From Apodospora peruviana (Eukaryota > Ascomycota > Sordariomycetes > Sordariales > Lasiosphaeriaceae), in the NCBI GenBank assembly GCA_033439685.1, contig JAUEDM010000007.1:620001-684000 (forward strand): a stretch of 64,000 nucleotides of DNA, in the 5' to 3' direction. The number at the start of each line of letters is the position of its first letter. Within the stretch, counting starts at the first letter, position 1. Below, one piece after another: positions 36,806-46,833 of the stretch. The position numbers and the translations under genes were made by a program. The notes below the pieces were generated by a model that was given only the letters and a program-made list of their open reading frames with translations, was not told the origin of the DNA and searched no databases.

Positions 36806-39028
36806 ATGGTGAGGGGAGAGGGAATGGCACCATTCAGTAACCCGAGGAGGAGCGAAGTTCGAAGATGGAAGGGCGAGAAACTCCAAATATTACCGCGAGC
36901 CAGCCTCCACGATAGGCAAACTGATGAGGATGAGGACGGCAGTGGCGGCGGCGGCGGCGGCGGTCGCGGCTTCGGCTTCGGCAGAGGAGGCGGCCGAGGC
37001 CGAGGCAATAATAAGAGCGATGGGGACGGCAGCGGCGGCGGCGGTGGTGATGGTGGAGGTGGAGGCGGAGGTGGAAGGGGCGGTGGAAGTAACGATAATT
37101 CAGGCAGCGGTCGAGGCAGATTTGGGAACGGAAGGGGTGGTGGTGGTGGTGGTGGTGGCAACAGGGGCAACGACGACGACTCCAGCGACAAAGGCGGCAA
37201 CGGGAGCGGCAGAAATGGCAATGGTAGAGGCAATGGCAACGGAGGAGGTGGAGGTAGAAGCGGCAGCGGTGGCTTTGGAGGTGGAGGGAACAGAAACGGC
37301 GGTAGTGGAAGCAAGGAGGACGATACGTCGACGACCGAACCTCCTGCTGCCGAAACCACGCCACCTCCAGCTACTCCCCCAAGTCCAACAAGTCCAGCAA
37401 GTCCGGTAACTCCAACGCTTCCTGCCACCACCTCAACATCTGACCCTGCGGCAGCCGCCCCAGCCCCTACGCCGGATCCGGGAACTGTTGCGCTTGTATC
37501 TGCGGTGGCGCCAGACGCTCCAGCTGAGGTATGCACAATTGGCTGTAAGGTTTATATCGATAGTTCTAACCTGTTCACAGACGAATCCTACTCTTACTAC
37601 ACAAATTCCCATCATGACGACGGAATTTGTGCCGCTAACACCAGACGCCACTCCAAAACCAACCGTAGGACCGGATCCGGCTGAACCTCAAGCTCTTTCT
37701 TCGAGTGTCCCATCCGACCTAGAAGCCACAGCAACACTTGAGGCGGTGCCCGAAATACAACCGACCACCAGCCCCTTGGCAGTGCCCAACAGCTCGGGTG
37801 ACGGCTCTGGTAGACAAGATACTGGTGGCGGCATTGGCTCGGACGACGCTACTACCAATCCCGCCGACCCCGTCAGAGCCACTATGGACCCATCGACTGA
37901 GCGTATACTCATCTCAGTCGGCTCAATAGGTGAGAGTCCCCGTTTTCAGAAATAAACATTGCTGAGATTAACGCCATCATTACAGGGGCATTTATCTTGA
38001 TATGCTTTGTGACCTTCGTCGTTTGGCGGGCAATGAAGAAGTCCAAGGCAAGAAAGAATGGTGGAAGAAAGACCGGCGGTGGCTTTCGTGGGTTGTTTCC
38101 CAGTGGTTTGAAGTCCAAGATCCCATTTCTCAAGAAGAGGAGTTGGGCAAGGTTGGACGAGACAGCTACTATCAAGAGCATGCCACCCAGCTATCGGGAG
38201 AAAGCAAGCACCGCGGGGCCCGAACCGTTTGGAGATTTTTATGGACAAGAAAAAGCAAGGGCACCACCAAAGTCTGTTGATTTGTTTGCGGCATTGCAAC
38301 GCCCACAGGATCAGCCTGTGCAGCCAAATGAGCCAAGCACCCTCGACACAACAGTGGTAGCCAGCACCATGGCCATCTCTCACCAACCCCAAGAATCATT
38401 CAGCTCCACGGTGCCTGTACAATTCGGAACTGGGACAATGATGACGACGACGGATTTGAGTGGTACTGTTCGCTCACGTATGGGCCCGGGCGTGTTCTAC
38501 AATCAATCTGAGATGGCAAGAACGCCATCCGAGGCCTACGACCCAACACGTCGGCAAGTCAACCGTAGGAGCGCACTGTCGTCGATATCGTCAGGCTTTG
38601 GGGACGGCGATCTTGTGGTCCCGGGACCTGTCATTGCCACGCCGCAGCCTATATTGACTGTGCCTGGCGAGACCGGCAACTATAGCAAGCGCTTCTCGTG
38701 GATGTCGCAGTCACAAAGCCAGGGCCGGCGAGATACCATTTATACGGAGTCCAGCGAGGACATGCCACCTCGGTTTAGGAGTCTGACTTCTTGGGTTGAC
38801 CAGCAAACAGGCCGTATCAAGCGTGCACAGCAACGGGAGCTGGAGGAAGGGCTGCCGCCTCCCGTGCCGCATTTGATTGGCCAGCCAGGAGTTCCTGGTG
38901 TACATAATCTCCCTCATGAGCAGTCGTTTAATATGATGATGCCGGACGACGAGCAGCCACGACGAGTTGATTATTCTGCGGCGACCATGTCATCACAAGC
39001 CATTCACGACACTATGGTGGACAGATGA
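36806..39028 (+). CDS. Glycine-rich single-pass membrane protein
   Basis: The family is not recognised. Three exons, 36806-37528, 37581-37929 and 37986-39028 (introns GTATGC...CAG and GTGAGA...CAG), give 704 residues. The layout is: a short basic N-terminus; a long Gly/Asp/Asn/Arg-rich tract (about residues 40-170); a Pro/Thr/Ser-rich stalk (about 175-350); one transmembrane segment (AFILICFVTFVVW, about residues 358-370) formed across the second splice; then a basic stop-transfer (RAMKKSKARK) and a 330-residue Ser/Pro-rich cytoplasmic tail. This layout recalls fungal wall-stress sensors and other mucin-like single-pass proteins, but no WSC domain and no signal peptide are visible, so an upstream 5' exon may be missing. 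The GGC/GGT repeats are prone to length change. Confidence 0.75.
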
Positions 39029-40140
39029 TACGACGTGGTATGAGTTTGAGGGCACGTGAACGATTAAAGATACCCGCGAAGATTTTCGGGTCTTTGCTGC
39101 ACTTTGGTTTCTATCCTTCATTTTCATTTTATTCATTGTATTACATGTATATAGCAAGCGATCTTTTTTATTCTACCATTTTGGACATATCTAGTGAATG
39201 GTCTGGGGGTTTATCTCTTGTTATATCTCACAGCCTGGCGCGTGAGAGAGACAGAGACATCAGGGGGTGACGGAAAAGTCTGCCGTTGGCGTCCCGGTTG
39301 TGGTTTATTTTTCTTTACTATCCTTAACAACCACCTACCTACTATTAGTATATAACTACCTTTGTATTTTAGCCTAGCCTAGATAACATATTTATATTTG
39401 AGGCGAGGGTTGTCAACGAGACACCTTTTGTCCTCTGGTTTCTTCTTTACTGTAAGCCTTCTCTTTCCATTATGGGTGGAGAGATGTCATGAAGCTGGTG
39501 ACAGATTATGGTTGTTCCTGAATCCATTTATAAGCTCCTTTCAGAAAGAAATTCCAACTCTTCGGAATACGCATTGAAGTTATTGAACTTTGAAGTTCAA
39601 GTTCAAGTTCTTAGCTCGGCAACTTGATTGTGCCGTTGTGAGTCTCCCGCCGCCTATCGGAACCCCGCGCGGACGGTGGGGGGCCCCAGACCTGCCGGCC
39701 GGCCCCTAATTGGCCAGCGGCTCTTAGTGAGCAGCGACAGCTCTGACAGGTTCGCCGTCCTCCGTGACGGGAACGGCCCCAAGGTCCCCCAGTCTTCGCC
39801 ACACGCTCCATTCTCATCCATCTTCTTGCAATCTTAAAGTAGCTGACTCACCTTGCTTGTTACCAAAGGGAAGTCTTTTTAATGGACTTGGCATAATTTT
39901 ACTTTATACTTATGTCTTTTTCTTGTTTTTGAATTATCCCTCTTCTCCCTCGGCCGGCTTATAATCAAGAAGCATCTCAGTGAGGCTGTTTGGAGCCAAT
40001 GACGACATAAAGTACTGAGAGGCATAAAAACTACCCGCCAGCACCATCCAGCCGGCCGACCGGCCATGCCCGTTGGTTAGATAGGCGCTGTTACCGTCTA
40101 AACATTAGCGACATTTTTTGTTTCGCTGTCACCAGAAACG
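39029..40140. other. Intergenic region, 1.1 kb
   Basis: This is the 3' flank of the membrane-protein gene and promoter of the molybdenum-cofactor locus. A short AGTTCA repeat (AGTTCAAGTTCAAGTTC) lies at about 39593-39609. No gene is seen. Confidence 0.6.
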
Positions 40141-41556
40141 ATGACATCGGCTGTACGGTGCGTCGCTCGCCGCTTTCGGGCCTCCACTAGGTCGACGACA
40201 ACGACGACGACGATGACGACGATGACGACACTTAAGGTTCATCATCATTGGAGGAGACATGTCGCCACTGCTGCTACAGTACCAGTTCCTCCTCGGTCCC
40301 GGACGACGACCAACCGTTTATATCAGACCGCCGCCGCGACAGTACCACCGCCGTCTGTCCCGGGCCCGGAACTGGATCCGGCGTTCCCCGTCGTGGTCAG
40401 CCGCCCCGGAGCCCGGAAGGCACAGATCAAAAACGCCAAGCCCTTTTCCGATTTCCTGACCGACACCTTTCGCAGACAGCACGACTACCTCCGCATATCA
40501 GTAACGGAGCGCTGCAACTTACGCTGCCTGTACTGCATGCCGGAGGAAGGGATTCCCTTGTCGCCTTCAAGGGACCAGCTGACCACCCCGGAAATCGTTC
40601 TTCTGTCGGGACTGTTCGTCTCGCAAGGGGTAACCAAAATCCGGCTCACCGGCGGGGAACCGACTGTCCGCCGCGACATAGTGCCGTTGATGCAGCAGAT
40701 CGGCTCGCTACGAGCCCACGGCCTGCGCGAGCTATGTCTGACGACAAACGGATTATCGTTGCATCGCAAGTTGGATGCGATGGTGGAAGCAGGCCTGACG
40801 GGCATCAATCTGAGCCTTGACACGCTTGATCCGTGGCAGTTCCAGCTCATGACCCGCAGGGCTGGATTCGCTGCCGTGCAGAAATCGATCGACAAGATCT
40901 TTGAGCTGAATAGGCTGGGGGCGGGGATCAAGTTCAAGATCAACTGCGTCGTGATGCGCGGACTCAATGATCGGGAGATCTTGCCTTTCGTGGAGATGAC
41001 GAGGGACAAAGATGTTGAAGTCAGATTTATCGAGTATATGCCGTTCGACGGGAATAAATGGAACGAAGGGAAAATGTTTTCTTATGGGGAGATGTTGGAC
41101 AGGATACGTGGGCAGTTTCCGGATTTTATGAGGATACAGGGTCATAAAAATGACACGAGCAAAACGTGGCAGGTTCCTGGGTTTTTGGGAAAGGTTGGCT
41201 TCATTACGAGTATGACGCATAATTTCTGCGGGACTTGTAATCGACTTAGGATTACTAGTGATGGGAATCTGAAGGTTTGTCTGTTTGGCAACGCGGAGGT
41301 GTCGTTGAGGGATATTGTGCGACAAGTTAATAGGGGTGAGCCGATTGATGAGGAGGCTTTTGAGCGGCTTAAACAGGCTGCGGTACTTCAGTTGGGGAGC
41401 GAAGGAGGAGGTATGGAAGGGCCAATGGTTGCGCGCAATTCGGAGGAGTTGTTGAAGGTCATTAATTTGGCTGTCAAAAATAAGAAGGAGAAGCATGCGG
41501 GTATTGGCGAGCTGGAGCATATGAAGAATCGCCCTATGATTCTTATTGGTGGGTGA
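40141..41556 (+). CDS. GTP 3',8-cyclase (MoaA/MOCS1A domain), molybdenum cofactor step 1
   Basis: This radical-SAM enzyme converts GTP to 3',8-cyclo-GTP, the first step of molybdopterin synthesis, in mitochondria. It is an uninterrupted 471-residue frame. The first 75 residues are Arg/Thr-rich, as in a targeting peptide. The N-terminal 4Fe-4S motif CNLRCLYCM (C-x3-C-x2-C) is followed by the SAM-binding LTGGEPTVRRD. The C-terminal cluster motif CGTCNRLRITSDGNLKVCLFG (C-x2-C-x13-C) is also present. The protein ends NRPMILIGG then TGA; the terminal Gly-Gly is the functional tail known from MoaA and MOCS1A. The MoaC frame opens immediately downstream in another frame, so the two may be one gene, equivalent to fungal cnxABC or animal MOCS1. 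A candidate splice donor lies in the last Gly codons. Confidence 0.93.
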   Translation: MTSAVRCVARRFRASTRSTTTTTTMTTMTTLKVHHHWRRHVATAATVPVPPRSRTTTNRLYQTAAATVPPPSVPGPELDPAFPVVVSRPGARKAQIKNAKPFSDFLTDTFRRQHDYLRISVTERCNLRCLYCMPEEGIPLSPSRDQLTTPEIVLLSGLFVSQGVTKIRLTGGEPTVRRDIVPLMQQIGSLRAHGLRELCLTTNGLSLHRKLDAMVEAGLTGINLSLDTLDPWQFQLMTRRAGFAAVQKSIDKIFELNRLGAGIKFKINCVVMRGLNDREILPFVEMTRDKDVEVRFIEYMPFDGNKWNEGKMFSYGEMLDRIRGQFPDFMRIQGHKNDTSKTWQVPGFLGKVGFITSMTHNFCGTCNRLRITSDGNLKVCLFGNAEVSLRDIVRQVNRGEPIDEEAFERLKQAAVLQLGSEGGGMEGPMVARNSEELLKVINLAVKNKKEKHAGIGELEHMKNRPMILIGG

Positions 41557-41932
41557 ACACTTCCTCCTTTTTTTGTTTCGTTTGTTTTGTTTGGGTATAT
41601 ATGATGATGAGGGTGGATATCTCGCATGGATCATGGCGTTTGGATGTGTATTGGGTGACGATGGGAGCGGCTTGTCTTGCATTGATATAAAAATTATAGC
41701 GAGCCTGCAAGGTCACTTTCAAATTTGTTTATATTGTTTATGTTTCCGTCAGTCAGTCAGATATATACTAAGTTTTATATCTGAAGTAGATCATCCATCG
41801 AATACATATCGTGCTGCTGCTGCTCCTCCTTCGTTGCGACACCGTCGTCACCACCACCAAAGCCCATCAACCACCCCATCAGGTCCATCGTTATTCGGAA
41901 CCCGGTTGTTCGTACCCGAAGCTACTATATTC

Positions 41933-42544
41933 ATGCCTACCAACAACCAGCAGCAGCAACTCCGCCTCTTCTCAACCACCATCCGCCCGCTCAACAACAA
42001 CAACAGCAACCCTCCTAAACAGGCCACCAATTCAACAAGCACAGACGCAGACGCAAAACTCACCCACGTCTCAGAAACCGGCTCCGCACATATGGTCTCG
42101 ATAACCGACAAAACGCCCACGCACCGCGTAGCAACAGCAAAGTGCACCGTCCGCTTCACCAACCCGTTGACCCTCAAGTTGATCACGGAAAACGCTATGA
42201 AAAAGGGTGACGTGCTGGGCGTTGCCCGAGTCGCGGGGATCATGGCGGCGAAACGGACTGCCGATCTGATACCGCTCTGTCACCCGATTGCTATCACCAA
42301 GGTCACTGTTGAGCTCGAGACCGTTCTGCCTTCAGATGATGGTGAGAATGGTGTGGTCGAGGTCACTGCCACGGTGGCGTGCGACGGCAAGACTGGTGTC
42401 GAAATGGAAGTGCTGATGGCTGCGTCGACGGCCGCGCTTACTGTGTACGATATGTGCAAGGCTGTCGACAAGGGGATGGTGGTTGATGGGTTGAGGGTTG
42501 TGCTTAAGGAAGGGGGGAGGAGTGGACGCTGGGAAAGCGGGTAA
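41933..42544 (+). CDS. Cyclic pyranopterin monophosphate synthase (MoaC/MOCS1B domain)
   Basis: MoaC converts 3',8-cyclo-GTP to cyclic pyranopterin monophosphate, directly after the MoaA step. From the ATG at 41933 the protein is 203 residues, with a short targeting-like start (LRLFSTTIRPL). The catalytic domain starts at LTHVSETGSAHMVSI and contains the conserved GDVLGVARVAGIMAAKRT, DLIPLCHP, KTGVEMEVL and YDMCKAVDKGM motifs, all intact; it ends GGRSGRWESG. The frame is in fact open much further upstream, to 41546, overlapping the end of the MoaA frame by 11 nt. The true N-terminus may therefore be a fusion to MoaA made by splicing rather than this ATG. Independent translation needs a separate transcript or reinitiation. 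Confidence 0.85.
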   Translation: MPTNNQQQQLRLFSTTIRPLNNNNSNPPKQATNSTSTDADAKLTHVSETGSAHMVSITDKTPTHRVATAKCTVRFTNPLTLKLITENAMKKGDVLGVARVAGIMAAKRTADLIPLCHPIAITKVTVELETVLPSDDGENGVVEVTATVACDGKTGVEMEVLMAASTAALTVYDMCKAVDKGMVVDGLRVVLKEGGRSGRWESG

Positions 42545-42821
42545 ATACACCAAGGGGTAGAGATTATGGCCTCTATGCAAAGTCGATATTATATTTAGCC
42601 CAACCAGAGTCTTGTTATATTCTTTGGACCCCTGATCTGATGATGTATTTCCGTGTACCGTACACCATTATTATCTCTGCGCCTAAACGCTGATGATCAA
42701 TAATACCCCTGCGCTCCCTTTCTTCTCAGAGGCCCATCTATTCGTATACTGTATTCACATCCCCCTTCTCCTTCTCTGATCCCATATCTAATTATCGCCT
42801 ACAATGTCGCGACACATCACA

Positions 42822-45068
42822 TTAGTTCTCCAGCTGATCAACCTCCTCTTTCTCCTTCTCGAGCTTCTCCTTCTCATTCCCACCACTCTCACTTTTCTGA
42901 TTCTGACTAGCCTCCAACTTTCCTAATCTCGCCACAAGCATAGTATTCTGCTTCTGCAACTCGCCAACCTGTCCCCTCAAAATCTCCATCTCTTTGATGG
43001 CGACATCCCTCTCCGTGCGCAACTTTTCCATCTCCATCTGCACATTTGCCTTCTCCTCCCGTTCAGCTTGCTTCCGTTTCCTCTCCTCGAGCTTGCGCTC
43101 CTCGGCCCGGCGTTTCTCTTCCAGCTTCTTCAGATCACGCTGGTACTTCTCCTCCTGCTTGGCAATCTCTTTCTCGTGTTTCTCTCTCAGCTTGACCAGC
43201 GCAGCGGCTTGCGCTTCAGATTCTTTATCGTCCTTTTGTTTCTTTGACGCGAGACGCTCTTGTTCCCGAACCATTTTCTCTTGGGCTTTTGTGCGTCGGC
43301 GTTGCAGCTTGCGGAGCTCTTTCTCGTGCTGAGCTACCGTCTTTGGGTTGGTAGACGCAGTAGTAGCAGTAGTAGTTGTAGACAACGTATTATTTTGTTG
43401 CGACGATGTTGAAGACCGAATCGAGGTTGCATCTCCTGCCTCCGCCACTGCTTTGACCGCTGGAGCCGTTTCGCCGTCCTCGGCGGACACATAGCCCTGC
43501 TCGGAAGAGGTGTCGCTCTCGTCGTCTGACACAACAGAAGAGGCTGAGTCGGTATGTTCTGAGTCGGTGCCAGCGGCCGAGCCAACGTACGCGGCCACGG
43601 TACTAGCAACGACCGAGGTAGCTGCGCCCAGGGCGCCGGATATCATCCCGTAAAAGCCTTGCGGGCCAGAGAATGAAGAGCTGGCTGAATGGCTGGGCTG
43701 AGTCTGAGTCTGGAACCGAACAGTCTGGCTGACGTTCTGCTCCCCCTTTTCCGTTGACTCGGGTGCGGATCGACTCCGTTTTCTATCCGCCCCATCCCTT
43801 TGTCCTTCACCTTCACCTTCTGATTCCTCCTTAATTTCACCATTGATGGCAGCATCAACTGCCTTGGTGCTAGCTACAACGTCGACAATCTTTGTCGCAG
43901 ACAACCACTTCACAAACTTGCCGGCGTCATTCGTAATACCGCCTGGCGTCCCCTTCTCAACCATCCACCGGGGCACGCTACCGCCGGGGTCGCTCCTCGT
44001 CACCATGAGCCACTCGATCGCCATCTCGGTCTCCTCTGCATCTACCTCCGAGTCAACCTCCGCAACATCAGCGGCCGATGCCGGCCTTGGTGGTGGGGAC
44101 ACAGATCGGGAAGATTCGTCATCATTTGCCGCCTGGGCCTTGCTAGCAGACCGAATGACCGCCTCCTTGGCCACGCTATCCGTGTCCTTCTTCTTCAACG
44201 CATCTCGGTTGATATCCACCGACGAGCGCACCCTCCTAAGCGGCTTATCGATAGGTATTTCGCGGATAACCTCAACAGACTCATACTGTCCACGAATGAA
44301 CCCCGTTCTGGGCGGACAATCCGGATGCGCGCAGGGTCTCGACACCAACATGAACTGCCTCGGCTGCCTCTTCCCCCTTTTTTCCCCTGTATCATCCTCC
44401 TCCTTATCTTCAGAAGTAGGCGACATCAACAAAAGCGTAACAAAATCCCTTGGCGTCGTCGGCCCGGGAAACCTCGCCGAGACCAAAAACATCTCCATCG
44501 CCCCCTTTCCTTCAACAACCTTCCGCTCAACCCTCCTCTCGGCACCGATACCCCGAATATTCCCCGTTCCCGGTTCGCTCCCCTGCCTATCGGAGCGTGC
44601 GAGCGTCTCGGCGAATTCCCGCTCGAGCGCCATCTTCCACTTGTCGAACGACAGGCCCTGGTGCACGCTGCGGCGCGCGAACCAGGCGCCCTTGCCGTCC
44701 TTGGCGCTGAGCTTGTAGACCGAGATACCGAGCGGGTTGTCCTGTGGCTTGACTTTGCATTCTTTCCATTCTTTTTGGATTTTGGCCGACGTGGCCGGGT
44801 CCGAGGTCTGGTGTTTTCCTGATGGTGAGGCCAAGGGGACGGTGTGGCTTGCTGCGGCGGACTCGGTTTTTGAGCGAGCTCGGCCGGTTGTAGGAGTGTT
44901 GACGCTGGCGGCTGTGGCGGTGCCAGAGGGGATGGGGAGGGAGTCGATTAGGATCTGGGCGTCGGTGAAGGTTGATGACAGAAGGTCTGGGAGGGCATCG
45001 TCCGAGGTGCTGTCGACGTCCTCCCAGGCGAGAGGGCCTAGAGACTTGAATGGTTCGTGGTGGGCCAT
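42822..45068 (-). CDS. DUF3074 (START-like) domain protein with C-terminal coiled coil
   Basis: This is a single-exon frame of 748 residues. The N-terminal half (about residues 95-400) resembles the fungal DUF3074 domain, a START/lipid-transfer-like fold, with stretches such as KGAWFARRSVHQGLSFDKWK, the ARFPGPTTPRDFVTLLL segment and SVPRWMVEKGTPGGITNDAGKF. A Ser/Asp-rich linker follows, and then a long charged Lys/Glu/Arg coiled coil (about residues 580-720) ending in VDQLEN. A small Ala/Gly-rich hydrophobic patch lies near residues 485-505 but is too weak for a clear membrane segment. Function in the cell is unknown; lipid binding is inferred from the fold. Its start faces the region at 45069. 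Confidence 0.8.
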   Translation of the reverse strand: MAHHEPFKSLGPLAWEDVDSTSDDALPDLLSSTFTDAQILIDSLPIPSGTATAASVNTPTTGRARSKTESAAASHTVPLASPSGKHQTSDPATSAKIQKEWKECKVKPQDNPLGISVYKLSAKDGKGAWFARRSVHQGLSFDKWKMALEREFAETLARSDRQGSEPGTGNIRGIGAERRVERKVVEGKGAMEMFLVSARFPGPTTPRDFVTLLLMSPTSEDKEEDDTGEKRGKRQPRQFMLVSRPCAHPDCPPRTGFIRGQYESVEVIREIPIDKPLRRVRSSVDINRDALKKKDTDSVAKEAVIRSASKAQAANDDESSRSVSPPPRPASAADVAEVDSEVDAEETEMAIEWLMVTRSDPGGSVPRWMVEKGTPGGITNDAGKFVKWLSATKIVDVVASTKAVDAAINGEIKEESEGEGEGQRDGADRKRSRSAPESTEKGEQNVSQTVRFQTQTQPSHSASSSFSGPQGFYGMISGALGAATSVVASTVAAYVGSAAGTDSEHTDSASSVVSDDESDTSSEQGYVSAEDGETAPAVKAVAEAGDATSIRSSTSSQQNNTLSTTTTATTASTNPKTVAQHEKELRKLQRRRTKAQEKMVREQERLASKKQKDDKESEAQAAALVKLREKHEKEIAKQEEKYQRDLKKLEEKRRAEERKLEERKRKQAEREEKANVQMEMEKLRTERDVAIKEMEILRGQVGELQKQNTMLVARLGKLEASQNQKSESGGNEKEKLEKEKEEVDQLEN

Positions 45069-45789
45069 CTTTTGAGGGATAGCGTCTTGTTTCGGTGTCT
45101 TAAGAAAAGTGATCCTAAAAGATCAGTGAGAGGTTTGGGTAGGTGTAATTAAAGTCAGAGAACCGGGATCATGTTTGGGATTTTGATGTCTTGCGGAAAG
45201 GAAATTCTGCGAATTCGGGTTGTATTGTGGGAAGTATATACACTTTTCGTATGTCAGGCATACATGACACTCTCATAAGTCGGTAGGTACCTGACCTGAC
45301 TGCAGAGTGTTCGACTTCCATGTTTGCTTGGAGGGGTGTCCAGGAGGGATGGAATGCTGACGTCACCTGCAAGGGCACGCGAGTTGTGGAGGGGCCTCCC
45401 TGGTGACGCGAAACGTCAGCGGGCCGGGGTGCAGGTGTTACTGGAACCTCTCGTCCGTGTAAGTTGCCTGCCATGAACACAAGCACGCTTGCCTCGGTTC
45501 TTGTTGGATTTACACTAGTCTAGTAGTTGGATAGTGATACCAAATGCCAGGCTTTCAAGATGCTCGGTTCCCGCCCGGTCTTTGCTGCTTTGAATAGCCA
45601 TAAACACGTACAAGTAACAACCCATTCACCATGTCCTTCCACAAGCGTGACGGGTCTTAAGTCATCAGCAAACTTGCAACTCCCGCACACCGACCGACGC
45701 GGACATCAATCACACAAAATAGTCAACAATACTTTTCCTTCAGCGCTAAGTCCTAACCCTCCTGCCGCCAATAACGCCGACACATCTCA
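45069..45789. other. Intergenic region, 720 bp
   Basis: This is the promoter of the DUF3074 gene and upstream part of the poorly resolved + strand gene. A frame open from 45527 runs into the first coding-like exon, but its first 250 nt lack codon bias and probably contain an intron or leader (CCTAACCC branch-like sequence near 45752, CAG at 45790). Confidence 0.4.
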
Positions 45790-45790
45790 G

Positions 45791-46383
45791 GATGGAGACC
45801 ACCTGAAGACCAGCAACTTCCCCTTCATGATCCTCCTCGACGAGGTGGTCAAGGGAACCGAGTCAGACCCCGACATAAACGTCAGGCGCCTCAGGACCTC
45901 TGTCATCAAGAGCTGCGTCCCCACGGCCGTCCAGCACACCGTCCAGCACGTCGGCGGAACCAACTTCAAGAGCACCCTACACCGTCACGATGCGAAAGGT
46001 AAACATCCGCAAGTTGGTGGCAAGGCAGAGAGTATGCGCCAATTTATCTCTATGTAGGTGTGCGGAAATGACTGACCAAGTTACAACTGATTTCGAGTGT
46101 TTTCAAGAACAAGGAACGCAAAGATGCCTGGATGGGCTGCGAGGTAATGCGCCACGCCTTTGTCGAAACGAAGGTAAGAAATGAATAGTTCGATGAAATA
46201 GAAGGACAGGAGACCATGTTCACCATACCCTCCTCTCGCTCACCAACCCGATACTGACAGATTCCAACAAAATCCACTCATCCTTCCGAATCAACCCACG
46301 GCTTAGACTTTGCCGAGACCGCTGGGGGCACCAGCGAGCGGTCGGGTGACGGGCCACGGCTAGCAGCCGCAGAGACGATAGGT
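45791..46383 (+). CDS. Unrecognised spliced gene, structure uncertain
   Basis: Three coding-like blocks are visible but no family is recognised. Block 1 (about 45791-45998) has very high C/G at third positions and reads FPFMILLDEVVKGTE, then VRRLRTSVIKSCVPT, then GGTNFKSTLHRHDAK. It ends at a GTAAAC donor. Block 2 (within about 46098-46172) reads KERKDAWMGCEVMRHAFVET and ends at a strong GTAAGA donor. Block 3 starts at 46261 after ACTGACAG and reads IPTKSTHPSESTHGLDFAE. The last intron (46173-46260) is textbook and fixes the strand. The first intron's acceptor is unclear because the best AG sites do not keep the expected frame. After 46261 the frame stays open to 46698, antisense to the KP4-like gene. 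This could be a real small gene or a decaying one. Confidence 0.4.
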
Positions 46384-46386
46384 ACT

Positions 46387-46833
46387 TCACAACCCCGATC
46401 CCGGTTGACAGATCTGAGCAGAAACCCCATTGCTCACACAGCCATCAACACTGTTGACGAAATTGCTGGTCAGGATACCGGCACTCGGGTCGTTGCTGCC
46501 TTGGGGGAAGAAGATGGGAACGCTGCCGCAGGTTTTGCAGTTGTGGTTGAGCAGGGCATCGATGAGCGGCGGGATGGACGAGCCGGGCGCCCCGAAGCCG
46601 GTGCCCTGCAGAAAGAGGCAGAAGCCATCATTGCATGCGATGTGCTCGCCATTCTGGTACTGGCGATTGGGGATCTGGCTGGCGACGTCCTTGAATGACT
46701 GCAGCTCGTCACCCATGCCAAACGCGACGCAACCCCCACTACCCTCGCAGTTGATGCCTAGGGCGCTGGTGAGGCCGGCCATGGCGGCAGCGGCCACCGC
46801 TATGGTGTTTGCAAGCGTCGAGAAAGATACCAT
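46387..46833 (-). CDS. KP4 killer-toxin-like small secreted cysteine-rich protein
   Basis: This is a 148-residue secreted protein with a signal peptide of about 25 residues (hydrophobic Ala/Val-rich core) and eight cysteines in the mature part. The order of the cysteines and the segments around them (GINCEGSGGC near the mature N-terminus, NRQYQNGEHIAC, FLQGTG, CKTCGSVP) match the KP4-like family, named after a virus-encoded killer protein of a smut fungus but widespread as chromosomal genes in ascomycetes. KP4 itself blocks calcium channels; activity of the chromosomal homologues is mostly unproven. The frame is intact with no break. The ATG at 46833 is chosen because the signal peptide begins there; an in-frame upstream ATG at 46968 would bury it. 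A TATAAAT box lies about 135 nt upstream (46967-46973). Confidence 0.82.
   Translation of the reverse strand: MVSFSTLANTIAVAAAAMAGLTSALGINCEGSGGCVAFGMGDELQSFKDVASQIPNRQYQNGEHIACNDGFCLFLQGTGFGAPGSSIPPLIDALLNHNCKTCGSVPIFFPQGSNDPSAGILTSNFVNSVDGCVSNGVSAQICQPGSGL

Noticed and set aside
36772..37536. 254-codon Pro/Leu-rich frame on the - strand
   Set aside because: It is the complement of the Gly-rich coding repeats of the + strand gene, whose splice sites fix the real strand.
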